A DNA stretch of 64,000 bases from Phyllostachys edulis (GCA_036346405.1 CM070559.1:40771889-40835888), one strand, 5' to 3'. Shown: positions 47,419 to 59,026, counted from the stretch's first letter. Notes: generated from the sequence alone by a model not told the origin. Made by a program: numbers and translations.

Positions 47419-47604
47419 TGCTCCCCCTTACTATGATCACCAACTTACAAGAGAAATTTTTTAAAATTTTCAGTTTCTCCTAGTTTCTCCAAAAAGCTCC
47501 TAACTCCTCATTCTTACAAAACTTCTCCCCCTTAACATCCTGAACTTCTCCCCCTTTTCCTGAAGGCTCTTTTTCACATTTTTGCCAAAACTTCTCCCCC
47601 TTTG
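47419..47604 (-). repeat. extra polypurine tracts
   Basis: AAGGGGGAG(AAGT) recurs on the minus strand at about 47421-47430, 47521-47533, 47544-47558 and 47589-47604, in addition to the terminal copy. Multiple polypurine tracts near the 3' end are known from SIRE/Maximus-like copia elements. A small open frame (47480-47716) overlaps them; its start is hydrophobic (CMLFLLLLPCLC), but it is probably a remnant. Confidence 0.65.
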
Positions 47605-47716
47605 ACAATGGATTCATCAAGGAATCATCCATTCCTCTTATCCAGAGATGACTGATGCACAGGCAAGGAAGAAGCAAAAGAAAGAGCATGCATGCAATGC
47701 AATGGAGTGACTTCAT

Positions 47717-50368
47717 TTTTGTTTTGATTTTTTAATTTTTAGGTAAAAGAAGCTTTGGAGATTACTCAATTGAACAGGCTAGCATTTCTATTATCACTCA
47801 ATACATATCAAGCCTGACAAAGCTAGCAAGATCATGTTAAGACATATATAGCAGAGCTAGGCTAAAGAGCTCAAAATACCACAAGTTGTTGGATTAAATT
47901 AAGCAACGCTTCAAAATTAGCAAGTTCAGCAACAGGTATTCTAAAGTGATAATGGCCATATTAGAATGTCATTGTGAGATCCAGAAGCTAGCAAAGACCA
48001 TTTTAGAGACCAAAAGTTCTAAATTAAATCATTTTGCTCAAATTATCTCAAAAGCCCAATCTTCAACTATTTTTCATTTGCAATGAATATTCAAGTTGAT
48101 TAAATGTCTATCTTAGTAAAGAAGATCCTGGACTAGGAGCCATCCACAATCTCTTCCTAAGCTTCATCCGACAATGACAATTTGCTTTTTAGCCATGTGC
48201 TAGATCTCAAGCCTTGCAGCGACCATCCTAAGCAATAAAAGCTTAAAAGAGTGGTTTAGGTCATCCAAAACTCCCCTTGACTTCATGCCTAGTGCAATGG
48301 CAAGTTGTCTCATGAGAAAGAATTTGTGAGATCAGTTTTTTCGCACAAAAGAGATCATTTTTCATTTAGCACAAAGGCTGTTTCAGATTCTTTAAAGAGA
48401 CAAAAAGCTCAAAGATGTTCAATTCTAGATTCTAGAGCTTAACAAAGCAATTTTGACAGAGCCAATGTCACAAAAGGATTACTAATTGTGCAACTAGCTA
48501 AAAGATCCACCAATTGTAATTTTCAGTTCAAGTTGATTAAAGTGCTAGCTCAATTAGCAAAGACATTGTTGCATATGTTAAAGCATGATAATTCTAGCAA
48601 GTCAAAGAACTAGACACACTCTTGAGCAAGAATTGAAATACTAAAGCTCAAGAGGGTAATAAGCAAAGCTTCATCAATTTAAAAGATAGAAGCGGTAAAG
48701 CTTATATTATAATGCATCTTTTTGGATTTTTCATATGAATGCAATATGATACAATGAGATGTACAAAAAGACTTAAAAGCCTAAAAAGAAAGATCAAAAG
48801 GATCTGAAGAAGATACCACTTGAAGAAGGTATCAGAAAAGATCCACAAAAACTCAAATGAATAAGAAAAGTTCAGATGAACAAGGAAAGTTCAGAAAAGA
48901 ACTAACTCCCCCTCAAACCAACCCATAGGGATAAATTATCCCTAACTCGCTTCTCAAGGTGGCAAACCTTGATGGGTCTAAAAGGTTTGATGAGGAGACC
49001 TGCCAAAAGTGCCTTGAACACTACAAACTAGCACAAAGGCTTCCTACTCCACAAGATCTCTAGGGAAAACAACTCAAAAAGCTAGGGAGCGAAACACCAA
49101 CACTAAAAAGCCTACAGGTAGCTCAAAACCTACTAAGACTAGTGATTGGGAGACAAGCTCGACCTAGGCAGTGAGAAGAGTGCATCCTAGAAAATCATGG
49201 GATAAGAAGAGTTCCTAGAAAGGACACGTGCTAGAACAGAGCCTCCTATCTACCCTGAACTCAACAAGCCCAATACCTGACACGAACCAGATGCAATGCA
49301 AGGTAGACTAGGGATACCATACAGACATGTAAGGTATAGAAGCTCGAACCTGAGTCGCACTACTTGGCAGTGAGATGTAGTCATGATGGATGAAGATCCA
49401 TTCCTTGAAGCTCCAGAAAGTAGTTACGCTCACCCATCATTCTCATCTCAAATTCCTTCGTCTCCAAGAAGTGATAGCCAGCTTGAAGTAATACCACTTG
49501 TTGGACCACATGTTCTTCTTCTCAGCTGAAAAGACTACACCAAAGAGACAAAAGACATCTATGGCTTGGTACTAGGTTAGTGAGACATTTTCTAGAGAAA
49601 TAGTACCAAGACACACAACTAGCAAGGATAGCAGCAAATAATCCAAAACTCATGAAAGCATATAATTAACAATTTAAGACATGAGCATGGAGATAGACAA
49701 ATCAATTTCAGCACATGCTATCCAAGATATGATAAAGCTCAAACTATCCTTAGTCCACAATAAGGCATAGGAGCAAACATATAAGCACATAGCATATCAC
49801 ACATCATATATACAGTTAAAAATAAAGCATGCTAGTGAAACTATGGCAAGACTCATGCATCCACAATTAACAGTAAGGCACAATAACCATGTAAGCATAA
49901 AGCATTTTAGAACAGAACATGAATAATGTATGCTAACATGGATATCAAGTAAACATGTTGATACATACAGCAAAAATCAACATGAGCAAGATAAATCATG
50001 TACAAATAGCACAGGCTCATGAAGACAAGACCAAGCTTATATGCCCATGGAAGTAAAGAGCAACAATAAGATACATGGATATACAAGCAAGGTAAAGGCA
50101 TGGTAAAAGATATCAAAGGTGTGACACATGCCAATATGGTACAGGTGAGCACAAAGATAAGCACAACATGCCAAGTATGAATAATCATGAAAGGAAATGC
50201 ATGAAGGTAAAAGATAGCTCACCAAACAGGTGTAGACGCCGATCATGAAAGCAGATGCCTCTTGGAGGCCATCATGAGGGTGGAGAACCAACAAGTATTC
50301 TGATCACGTGATGAAGCAAAAGAACAGAACCGATTACGTCCATGTTCTCCAACCCGCGTTCTCGGTAC
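47717..50368 (-). other. non-coding interior of TR-GAG element
   Basis: A-rich on the plus strand, with no copia pol motif in any frame (no retropepsin DSG, integrase HHCC/DDE or RT YVDD). Hydrophobic open frames at 49907-50294 come from CAT/ATG-rich sequence and show no family. This stretch appears to replace the pol region. Confidence 0.6.
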
Positions 50369-50647
50369 CTACACATGAGAAAGGCAAGGTGTCCAAGTCT
50401 TGGATCCCGGAGGGTTAGAGAGCAAATGCTTGGGAACCCAAACCTTGGACACACCACCACCAGAGGAAGTCGAACCATTATGTGAGTTAGCATGATGCAA
50501 ATGATGGTCCATGCAAGAAGATCCAACGTCAACCTTGAAGGCATGCCGCGAGTGGACAACTCGATGAGAAAAACGAGGTCCAGCTCTAGGAAAACGGCGA
50601 TGACCTTGCTTGAAAGCACTATGATGAGAACCAACAAAAAGCACCAA
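50369..50647 (-). pseudogene. frameshifted C-terminal tail of Gag
   Basis: Another frame overlapping the end of the Gag frame by about 29 bases. It encodes KQGHRRFPRAGPRFSHR, similar in wording to the FRRFPKGGPRFVHRG of the main frame, then KVWVPKHLLSNPPGSKTW, a phrase usually found just before copia protease. It supports a small indel near 50640 and shows that the pol loss begins right after gag. Confidence 0.7.
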
Positions 50648-52406
50648 TGGAACTCACACAACCTCGCCGTGGGTGTGTACCTCGATGAACAAAACGAGGT
50701 CCACCTTTTGGAAAACGACGGAAATCCTGCCTCGGGGCAGCTCGTGGACCAAAAGCAAAACCACGAAAACCAAGTCCACGATACTGCCCAACACCACTAG
50801 AAAAGGTGTCAAAGAAGCTATCAATAAAGCGAGTCTTCGTACTAGGCTCTTTAGTGTGCGTGTCATAAGAAAGACTATGCCCACTAGGAGACTTAGAAGC
50901 ATGAGCTCGACGCAAATGTTTTGCACACCGAAAACAGAAATCTACATGATGTCCATTCTTCCCACAAAATGAGCAATGGTGTAAAGGTATACTAGGAGAC
51001 ACGGTCTGAGAGGACGAAGCACCATTATGGCTCAAAGAAGAAGTCCTGAAAGAACTAGCATCATGACTCGTCCTCGTATCGGCACTAGACTCACACATGC
51101 CATGAGAAAGACTATGTGTGTTCCTAGAGGTACGACGACGCACTCGACGCTCATGTTTCGTACGGCGAAAGCAAAACTCGAAAGTGTGCCCATCTTTCTT
51201 ACAAAAGGTGCAATGATACTTCTTTGTAGTATCATTTGAGGAAGAAGCACCTTTGTCTTTTGAAATCCCTTGGACAACACAAGAGGAGTTCGAAAGAGTC
51301 GAATCTCCCAAAGAAGAGCTATCTAAAGCAAAGGCACAAAAACCAACATCAAGTGACTCACGTTTAGCACGAAAAGACTCCAACTCCGACTGCAAAGATG
51401 CAAGAGAAATCTTAAAAACATCAATCTCGGAGTGAAGGCAAATACAAGAGTCACATGACTTGGCGCTTATGTCATTGCGCAAAGACTCAATCTCGCTCTT
51501 CAAAGAAATGCAAGATGTACAAGAAATTAATGATGCTTTCGAATTAAGCATGCAGTTCAAAGCATCAATTTCAGTTTCTAAACTAGCACAATTCTTGCAA
51601 GAGACTAAACCATCCTTAAGCAATTTTTCATATTCTAAGCACATGTTACAAGGCCTAGCTTCAATTTCAATAATCTCAGCCCTAGCATTTTCTAATTGCT
51701 CAAGATGAAGGGTATTAATCAATTTTAGTTTCTCAAAATCAGCAAGCATGCCTACACAAGAATCACAATCATTTCTAGCCATAGATCTCAGATTGCCTAT
51801 TTCTAACTTAGCATTGTCAAGTTCATGATGTAAGGCAACACAAGAATCACATGACATAGAAGCAGTTAATTTCAATAATTCATTTTCAGATTTTAGGCAT
51901 GCAAAAGAATTGTTCAAGTTCTCCATGTCTACAAGCAATGAATCATAAGCATTCATGAAGGTTTTCAAATTGGCAAGCTCATAAGACAAATCCACATTCT
52001 TTCTTTCTAACAATTTCATTTTCTTCCTAAGAGCATGCAATTTATATTCATATGAAATCAAGCCATCAATGAGTTTTTCTTTGCTCACCTTGCTTAGCTT
52101 GAGTAGGGGATCGTCCTTAGGAGAGTCATCATGATCATCCTCGAAAAGCTCTTCATCTTGCTCATCCTCAAAAGCTACTATGCATATGCCAACGGGCTCC
52201 TTCTCCTCGGGCTCTAAAAGTGACTCATCCCTAAAACTAGGACAATCAAAACAAAAGGGATCGCCATCAATATCGCAGGTGAATTGGTCCTCAATTGACA
52301 TCATAAAAATCGTATGTTCAAGTCTCTTATCACGACGGACATCAACGGCAAAAGAACTACGACAAGATGCAAAGAAGTGCTCACATGTCCTCATATTGGT
52401 CGCCAT
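50619..52406 (-). CDS. Gag-like protein of TR-GAG element
   Basis: 595 residues from the ATG at 52404-52406, about 40 bases past the PBS. The N-terminus (MATNMRTCEHFFASC) lacks a recognisable copia UBN2 capsid domain. An acidic segment (FEDEQDEELFEDDHDD) is followed by a long coiled coil carrying at least six CxxC modules about 30-45 residues apart (CDSCVALHHEL, CDSCVGMLADF, CNMCLEYEK, CKNCASLETEI, CTSCISLKSEI, CDSCICLHSEI). Two CCHC knuckles follow at about 399-412 (CTFCKKDGHTFEFC) and 478-491 (CSFCGKNGHHVDFC), and then an Arg-rich tail. It would bind RNA and multimerise. The frame ends at 50619, but a shifted frame (50369-50647) continues the basic tail with KVWVPKHLLSNPPG, so one frameshift shortens it. 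Confidence 0.85.
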   Translation of the reverse strand: MATNMRTCEHFFASCRSSFAVDVRRDKRLEHTIFMMSIEDQFTCDIDGDPFCFDCPSFRDESLLEPEEKEPVGICIVAFEDEQDEELFEDDHDDSPKDDPLLKLSKVSKEKLIDGLISYEYKLHALRKKMKLLERKNVDLSYELANLKTFMNAYDSLLVDMENLNNSFACLKSENELLKLTASMSCDSCVALHHELDNAKLEIGNLRSMARNDCDSCVGMLADFEKLKLINTLHLEQLENARAEIIEIEARPCNMCLEYEKLLKDGLVSCKNCASLETEIDALNCMLNSKASLISCTSCISLKSEIESLRNDISAKSCDSCICLHSEIDVFKISLASLQSELESFRAKRESLDVGFCAFALDSSSLGDSTLSNSSCVVQGISKDKGASSSNDTTKKYHCTFCKKDGHTFEFCFRRTKHERRVRRRTSRNTHSLSHGMCESSADTRTSHDASSFRTSSLSHNGASSSQTVSPSIPLHHCSFCGKNGHHVDFCFRCAKHLRRAHASKSPSGHSLSYDTHTKEPSTKTRFIDSFFDTFSSGVGQYRGLGFRGFAFGPRAAPRQDFRRFPKGGPRFVHRGTHPRRGCVSSIGAFCWFSS

Positions 52407-52444
52407 GCTCAAAGATCGATTAAGATCACAAAAGAGCAAACGAG

Positions 52445-52456
52445 GCTCTGATACCA
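52445..52456 (-). other. primer binding site of TR-GAG element
   Basis: Minus-strand TGGTATCAGAGC, two bases inside the 5' LTR end at 52459, as in the element at 1-4386. Initiator-Met tRNA primer. Confidence 0.93.
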
Positions 52457-52458
52457 CT

Positions 52459-55088
52459 TGTAGGACCGGAAACAAGCGACTAGAGAGGGGGGGGGGTGAA
52501 TAGGAGCACCAAATCTTTTTCACAAAGGATGTATTCAACTTGCAAATCACTCCAATAGCTATGAGAGCTATGAAGATGAATGCTTAAGCACAGAGGAAGA
52601 CTTGTATTGAATCCACTCCTAACCCCCAAAGGTACAGCAGCAAAAACCGATAAAGTCTGTTGAAGTTTCAGGAATCGGTATTACCACAGTGAAACCAGCG
52701 GTACTACCTATAATCGGAACTATCAAGAAGTACCTAGCGGTACTACCGACTTTGTGAGTACTACCTCAGGCAAATGAAAGGTACTACCGATTGTCCTGGA
52801 GATGAACCCGACATTAGAAAAACCAAATCTAAAATTGGCACAACTTTTGATCTACAAGGGCAAACTCTGCGAAACTTGAAACACAACTTCTCTAAGATAT
52901 TAGGAACCTATTCCAATCAAATATCGTAGAGATCCATGCCAAGGTTCCTACCTTTTTCAGTTTGAGAGAAGTCTGTTCCTGGAACAGTGAAAACAGCCCG
53001 AAATCCAAGACCAAAATTGATGAAACTTTTGATCCTCAAGGTCAAACTTGATAAATCTTGAAACACAGCTTCTCTAAGAGGTTAGGAACCTATTCCAAAC
53101 AAGGATCGAATAGATCCACACAAAAGTTCCAACCTTTAACGATTTGATCAAGTTTGTTTCAAGAATCGAGCAAAATACTGAATCAAAGACTTGCTTGTGG
53201 AATATTGATGATCCGGATCATCCTAGATGTAATCCCACATGTCATAGCAAGCCAAAACACAGCAAGAACACAACAGAGGATTCACAGAACAAAGAAAGCC
53301 CCAAAATCAAGGAGAGACAATAAGAATTGAAAGGGACTGAACTTGTGAAATCATTGGTTGGATTGATTTCGGATAGATGGAAGATTGTTGTTTACAGCCA
53401 CTCCAATCCTGGAGGACAAAGCTCTACTTGTGAGCACTCACTCTCAATCCAAACCCTAGAACCTAGCTCTCCCCTCTTTTCTCCTCAAAACCCTAAAATC
53501 AAAATAGGGCACACAAAATGGGGTTTGGCTCTGGCGGCTCCTCAACAATGGCAGCAGCAGCAACAGCCAGCAGCCACACCCCTCTATTTATATGGAGACT
53601 AGCATCTAGGGAATATTCCATTAGGGCACCCATTAAACCCTAACACACAATGGGTTAACGCAACGCACACATCTCAAAGCGCCGTCTTCATCATCATCTT
53701 CGATTGGCCTAAACCGCTTCACCATGTGCCGACCCGCACCGCGGTTTAGCCAAAGGCCACCAAGGCGGTATTTGGTGAAATTACCAAAATACCCCTTCTC
53801 GATCCTTCTCCAAGAATCAAGTCCACAGATCGTGAAGTAATCCCATGCTTCACCACGTGTAGGTTGATCAACGGCTCCATGTCGTCAAGTCTCTCCTGTC
53901 CGGATCCCACCGGCACCACTAAGTACTTGCAACGACTCCCGCACCGCTTGATCCAACCAGTCGCACCGAACCGCCCGTTCGGTCATCCATGTCCATTCTG
54001 CGCCCCGCTTGAGTCCTCTAACCTCACCCGGCATCCTTGATCGTTCTGGACCTCAGCTCTCCAAGCTTAGTCCCGATCCACCTCGCCGTTGACTGTCATA
54101 GACCTGCAAGCCACCTGCACAGCAATAGACCAAGAAACTATTTTCGGGAACAAGTTCTTTACAACTTGACCCACCTTAGCCAAAACATGTATCATGCAAC
54201 ACATATGCACTGATGAACATGAACTTGACCTAACAAAAAATCAAATCTCCAAGAGATTTGACAATCAGAACAATTCAATCCACAAGTGGTACTACAGTCA
54301 CATATCCATAGGTATTACCGCAACGCGGTCATACCTCTCAAGCAACTGCGGTCGTATCGCAACCTGGAGAAATCCCAAAATCTCCAAACACAACTCCTCT
54401 GGAAATTCCATGCCGCTTACAAGCGGTCTTACCGAAATGCGGTACTACTGCAGTAACAAACGCGGTACTACCGCTCTCCAAGAAATCCAAACTCAAAAGA
54501 CACCTTCTCTGGAAAAAATGTACCGCCATTTACCTTGTGGTACTACTAGGTCGCGATACTACCGCCACTTCCCTAGCGGTACTACCGCTCCAGAAAAATC
54601 CGCAAAGTCCTCAGAACAACGTCCTTTGCCACGTGGACGCTCCAGATCAACCTGGCCGATCGGACCTCGCGTCAAAATCGTCAGATCGGGGGCACTGTTC
54701 AAAGTCCGAACGTCCACGTGATCTGGTCGTTCGATCTCGATCAGACGCCACAAGGAATCCAACACGCAAAATGACTTACAGTCATACCGCTCACACAAAC
54801 GGTCGAATCGCACCCCGGTAGTTCTGCCGCTTCAAAGTCGGTACTACCATTCCCGAGAAAAACCAAGATTCCAAAACAAGACTTCGGGAAAAATCGTACC
54901 GCAAACAAACATGCGGTCGAACCGCCAAGCGATATTACCGCGGACACAGCGCCGGTGCTACCGCAAAACCTAACACTTGCTGAAAACTCCAAATTTCAAC
55001 AAACTTTCAAAGCAATTGCCAATTGTCTCATCACCTAAGATGATGAGCATGTCTACATGACATCCAGAATGTCCTCATGACATCCACA
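52459..55088 (-). repeat. 5' LTR of TR-GAG element
   Basis: Plus-strand TGTAGGACCGG...GACATCCACA, 2630 bp. Minus-strand TATAAATA at 53585-53592 would drive transcription of gag. Dyads occur at about 52676-52790 and 54310-54965. It is collinear with the left LTR except for indels and a rearranged dyad cluster. Confidence 0.93.
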
Positions 55089-55093
55089 TGCGC

Positions 55094-55794
55094 TGACCGC
55101 ACTGGTGGAACGGTGGCGCCCAAAGACCCACACCTTCCACCTACCGTCAGGCGAGATAACCATCATGCTTCGGGACGTCGGTATGATTCTAGGCCTCCCC
55201 ATAGATGGGCTTCCAGCAAATAGGGACATCAATAGTGTGGGCTAGCGAGACCGGGTAGGAGAGTGGCTTGGAGTGCACCCGAAGGACCCCCCTTACGGAC
55301 TCGAGGGACAACCGGTCATCCACGGTGCTTGTGTCCTGGCTGCGCGCGCACTTCAACGTGTGCCCACCGGACACAATGCAGCGCTTCACATGGGCATGGA
55401 TTTGGCATCTTCTTGGCTCCTTCCTATTCCTAACACCATGCATTTGTAGCTTCGGTAGCGATTTCAATGCTAACAGTTTGATTCTCGATGTGGTAGGATG
55501 AACCGAAGGCGGAGGTACTAGCACACCGACTGAGGCCATTATCGCCATGACTACTTGTTGGAGTGGGCCGACCGGGCCAATCGGTCCAAGGAAGTGCCGT
55601 AGGTCCATCAGATGACTCAGTTCGTTCGCTATCTCCGGTGGCTCCACAGCGTCGCACGCCTCCGACTTCGACCAGCCATGACCCATGGGGACATAGGGGA
55701 GGGGCACTCATCCGAGAAGGATATCGTGGACGATTACAATGAGTTCACATGGACGGGCACGTAGCTGGAGAGGGCCCCCATCAACGCCTATTAC
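55094..55794 (+). pseudogene. MULE2 PMD gene, core after the insertion
   Basis: Resumes with TALVERWRPKTHTFHLPSGE and IMLRDVGMILGLPIDGLP, then RVGEWLGVHP and, in shifted frames, VSWLRAHFNVCPPD and AWIWHLLGSFLF, all strong PMD signatures. A later part contains EWADRANRSKEVP and DYNEFTWTG. The donor TATTAC/GTGAGT at 55795 closes the exon. Stops and frameshifts (for example after INSVG) mark decay. The following intron is invaded by a gypsy element. Confidence 0.85.
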
Positions 55795-55834
55795 GTGAGT
55801 ACATTTTATCCCGCTACTATTTTGCAATGTCACG

Positions 55835-58800
55835 GTGTGCAAACAATTGTGGTAAGTTGAAGGTAACCCACATTGTGAGAGTACACTTTTCTATTGGTTC
55901 TTATCATGATTATGTTGATTTCAATGTAGTACCTATGCAAGCATGTTCTTTGTTGTTAGTTAGACCTTGGCAATATGATAGGGATACAGTGCATCATGGA
56001 AGAATTAATAAGTGTACTCTCATGTTTAAAGAAAAGAAAATCACTTTGCTGCCCATGTCTCCTGAAGCTATTTTAAAGGATGAATTAGGGAGAGCTAATA
56101 GAAAAAAGGAGAGTAGCAAAAGTGAAAAATTAGATTGTAGCTAAAGAACTTGGTCACCATAAGAAGAAAGAACCTAGCGCTAGGAAATATGAAATTAAAT
56201 TGAAGGGTTCTATTTTACTTGCTACTAAATCTGATATTTGTGAGATGGAAGATAGCAAATCTGATTGCTATGCTTTAGTGTGCAAATAAGCTTTGTTTTC
56301 TTTTGAGGATATGCCTCCTTCTTTGTCTCCTGTTGTTGCTAATATTTTGCAGGAGTTTGCTGATGTGTTTCCAAGTGAAATACCCCTAGGGCTGCCTCCA
56401 ACTAGGGGAATTGAGCATCAAATTGATTTAATTCTAGGAGCCTCACTTCCCAACCGAGCTCCCTATAGGACGAATCTCGAAGAGACTAAGGAAGTTCAGC
56501 ATTAAGTGCAAGACTTGCTTGACAAAGGGTATGTACGCGAAAGCCTTAGTCCTTGTGTTGTCCCTATTATTTTGGTACCTAAGAAGGATGGATCTTGGCG
56601 TATGTGTGTTGATTGTAGAGCTATCAATAATATTACCATTAGATATCGTCACCCTATGCCTAGGTTAGACGACATGCTTGATGAATTAAGTGGCTCTACT
56701 ATGTTTTCTAAAGTTGACTTGCGTAGTGGATATCACCAAATTTGCATGAAATTAGGCGATGAATGGAAAACAGCGTTCAAAACTAAGTTCGGTTTATATG
56801 AGTGGTTAGTGATGCCTTTTGGTTTAACTAATGCACCTAGTACTTTCATGCGATTGATGAATGAAGTTTTGCATGCTTTCATTGGAAATTTGTGGTGGTA
56901 TATTTTGATGACATGTTGATATATAGGAAGTCACTTGAGGAACATCTTGATCATTTACGTGCTGTTTTTAATGCTCTACATGATGCACGTTTGTTTGGTA
57001 ACCTTGAGAAGTGCACCTTTTGCACCAATCGAGTATCGTTTCTTGGCTATGTTGTTACTCCACAAGGTATTAAGGTTGATCAAGCTAAGATCGAAGTTGT
57101 ACAGAGTTGGCCGACTCTTAACACAGTCACACAAGTGCGGAGTTTTCTTGGACTTGCTAGAGTTTATAGACGTTTTGTCAAATATTTCAGCACCATTGCT
57201 GCACCGATGAATGAGCTTACAAAGAAAGGTGTTCCTTTTATATGAGGCCCTACACAAGAATAACCGTTTCATATTTTGAAAGATAAGCTTACACATGCAC
57301 CACTTCTCCAACTTCCTGATTTTGATAAGACTTTTGAGCTTGAATATGATGCCAATGGAATTGGACTTGGGGGTGTGGTTATTCAAGAAGGTAAACCTGT
57401 TGCGTATTTCAGCAAGAAATTAAGTGGGCCTAGTCTGAATTATTCTACTTATGATAAAGAATTATATACTTTAGTTCGGATGTTAGAGACATGGCAACAT
57501 TATTTATGGTCCAAAGAATTTGTAATACATTCTAATCATGAATCGTTAAAACACATTCGTAGTCAATCAAATCTGAACCGTAGACATGCTAAATGGGTTG
57601 AGTTCATTGAATCGTTTCGATATGTCATTAAGCACAAGAAAGGAAAGGATAATGTTATTGCTGATGCTTTATCTCGTCGTTATACTATGTTATCTCAACT
57701 TGATTTCAGAATCTTTGGTTTAGAGACAATTAAAGAGCAATATGTGCATGATGATGATTTTAAAGATATATTTCATAATTGTAAAGAAGGCAAAAGCTGG
57801 AATAAATTTGTTGTGAATGATGGATTTTTGTTTCGTGCTAACAAGCTATGCATTCCAGCTAGCTCCGTTCGTCTTTTGTTGCTACAGGAGGCGCATGGAG
57901 GAGGACTCATGGGACATTTTGGTGTCAAGAAGACGAAGGATGTTTTGACCGATCACTTCTATTGGCCAAAGTTGAGGCTCGACATTGAGCATTATGTGTC
58001 TCGCTGCACTACATGCCACAAAGCTAAGTCGCGTCTTAATCCACATAGTTTATATATGCCTCTTCCTGTTCCTAGCGTACCTTGAGAAGATATTTCTATG
58101 CATTTTGTTTTAGGACTGCCTAGAACAAAGAGGGGAAGGGATAGTATTTTTGTTGTTGTGGATAGGTTTTCGAAGATGGCGCATTTCATACCTTGTCATA
58201 AGAGCGATGATGCTACAAATGTTGCTGAGTTATTTTTCAGAGAAATCGTTCGACTCCATGGAGTGCCCAATACAATTGTGTCAGATCGTGATATGAAGTT
58301 TTTGAGTCACTTTTGGAGGACACTATGGGCTAAATTAGGGACAAAGTTGCTGTTTTCTACTACATGTCATCGCCAAACAGATGGACAAATTGAAGTTGTC
58401 AACCGGACATTGTCCACTATGTTGAGGCTATTTTGAAGAGGAACTTGAAGATGTGGGAAGAATGCTTATCTCATGTGGAGTTTGCTTACAACTGTTCGCT
58501 ACATTCAACCACAAAGATGTGCCAATTTCAGGTAGTTTATGGATTTATTCCTCGCACTCCTATTGACTTATTACCTCTACCATCTTCAAAAAAGGTACAT
58601 ATTGATGCTACACAACGTGCTGAATTGATTCTGAAGATGCATGAGACAACTAAAGAGAATATAGAGCGAAGGAATGCACAATATAAACTTGTGGGTAATC
58701 AGGGTAGAAAAGAAATAACATTCGAACCTGGAGATCTTGTTTGGTTGCATTTGCGCAAAGATAGGTTCCCTGACTTGAGAAAATCAAAATTGATGCCTAG

Positions 58801-59026
58801 ATCTGATGGTCCATTTAAAGTGTTAGCAATGATTAATGATAATGCATATAAGCTTGATCTACCTGCAGATTTTGGGATTAGTCCCACATTTAACATTGCA
58901 GATTTGAAGCCATACTTGGAAGAAGAAGATGATCTTGAGTCGAGGATGACTCCAATTCAAGAATGGGAGGATGATGAGGATATCCCTTCCACTGATACAA
59001 TCATACCTACTGCTTCTACTCTTTAA
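55835..59026 (+). pseudogene. 5'-truncated gypsy pol
   Basis: Starts inside the protease (CGKLKVTHIVRVHFSIGSYHDY, PMQACSLLLVRPWQYD) with no 5' LTR or gag. RT follows (56293-57245: KKDGSWRMCVDCRAINNIT, KVDLRSGYHQI, catalytic VYFDDMLIY in a shifted frame), then RNase H (57276 on: YDANGIGLGGVV, SNHESLKHIR), the integrase zinc finger (LMGHFGVKKT, CTTCHKAKSR) and core (FVVVDRFSKMAHFIP, VSDRD, TDGQIEVVNR). The first catalytic Asp is His (SMHFVLGLP). The C-terminus (58433-59026) holds FEPGDLVWLHLRKDRFP and SPTFNIADLKPYL, with no classical chromodomain. Stops at 56503, 57244, 57262 and 58083 and shifts near 56890 and 58430 inactivate it. Lineage unassigned. Confidence 0.92.

Larger units (their letters stand above)
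44485..55088 (-). mobile_element. complete LTR element with gag but no pol (TR-GAG type)
   Basis: 10,604 bp with LTRs 44485-47083 and 52459-55088 and a perfect 5-bp TSD TGCGC (44480-44484 and 55089-55093). It has a PBS, gag and terminal polypurine tract, but 47096-50368 shows no protease, integrase, RT or RNase H in any frame. It therefore fits terminal-repeat retrotransposons with only GAG. Pol would have to come from an autonomous copia relative, perhaps like the element at 1-4386. The two LTRs differ by a few percent plus a rearranged dyad cluster near 44700/52680, so insertion is not very recent. Confidence 0.92.

Noticed and set aside
49480..49505. PBS-plus-LTR-like junction AATACCACTTGTTGGACCA
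   Set aside because: Only six bases match the initiator-Met PBS and no LTR sequence follows on the right; probably coincidence or a very old remnant.
49907..50294. Hydrophobic frames resembling membrane proteins
   Set aside because: Derived from CAT/ATG-rich non-coding sequence of the TR-GAG interior; no motif, and overlapping frames are equally hydrophobic.
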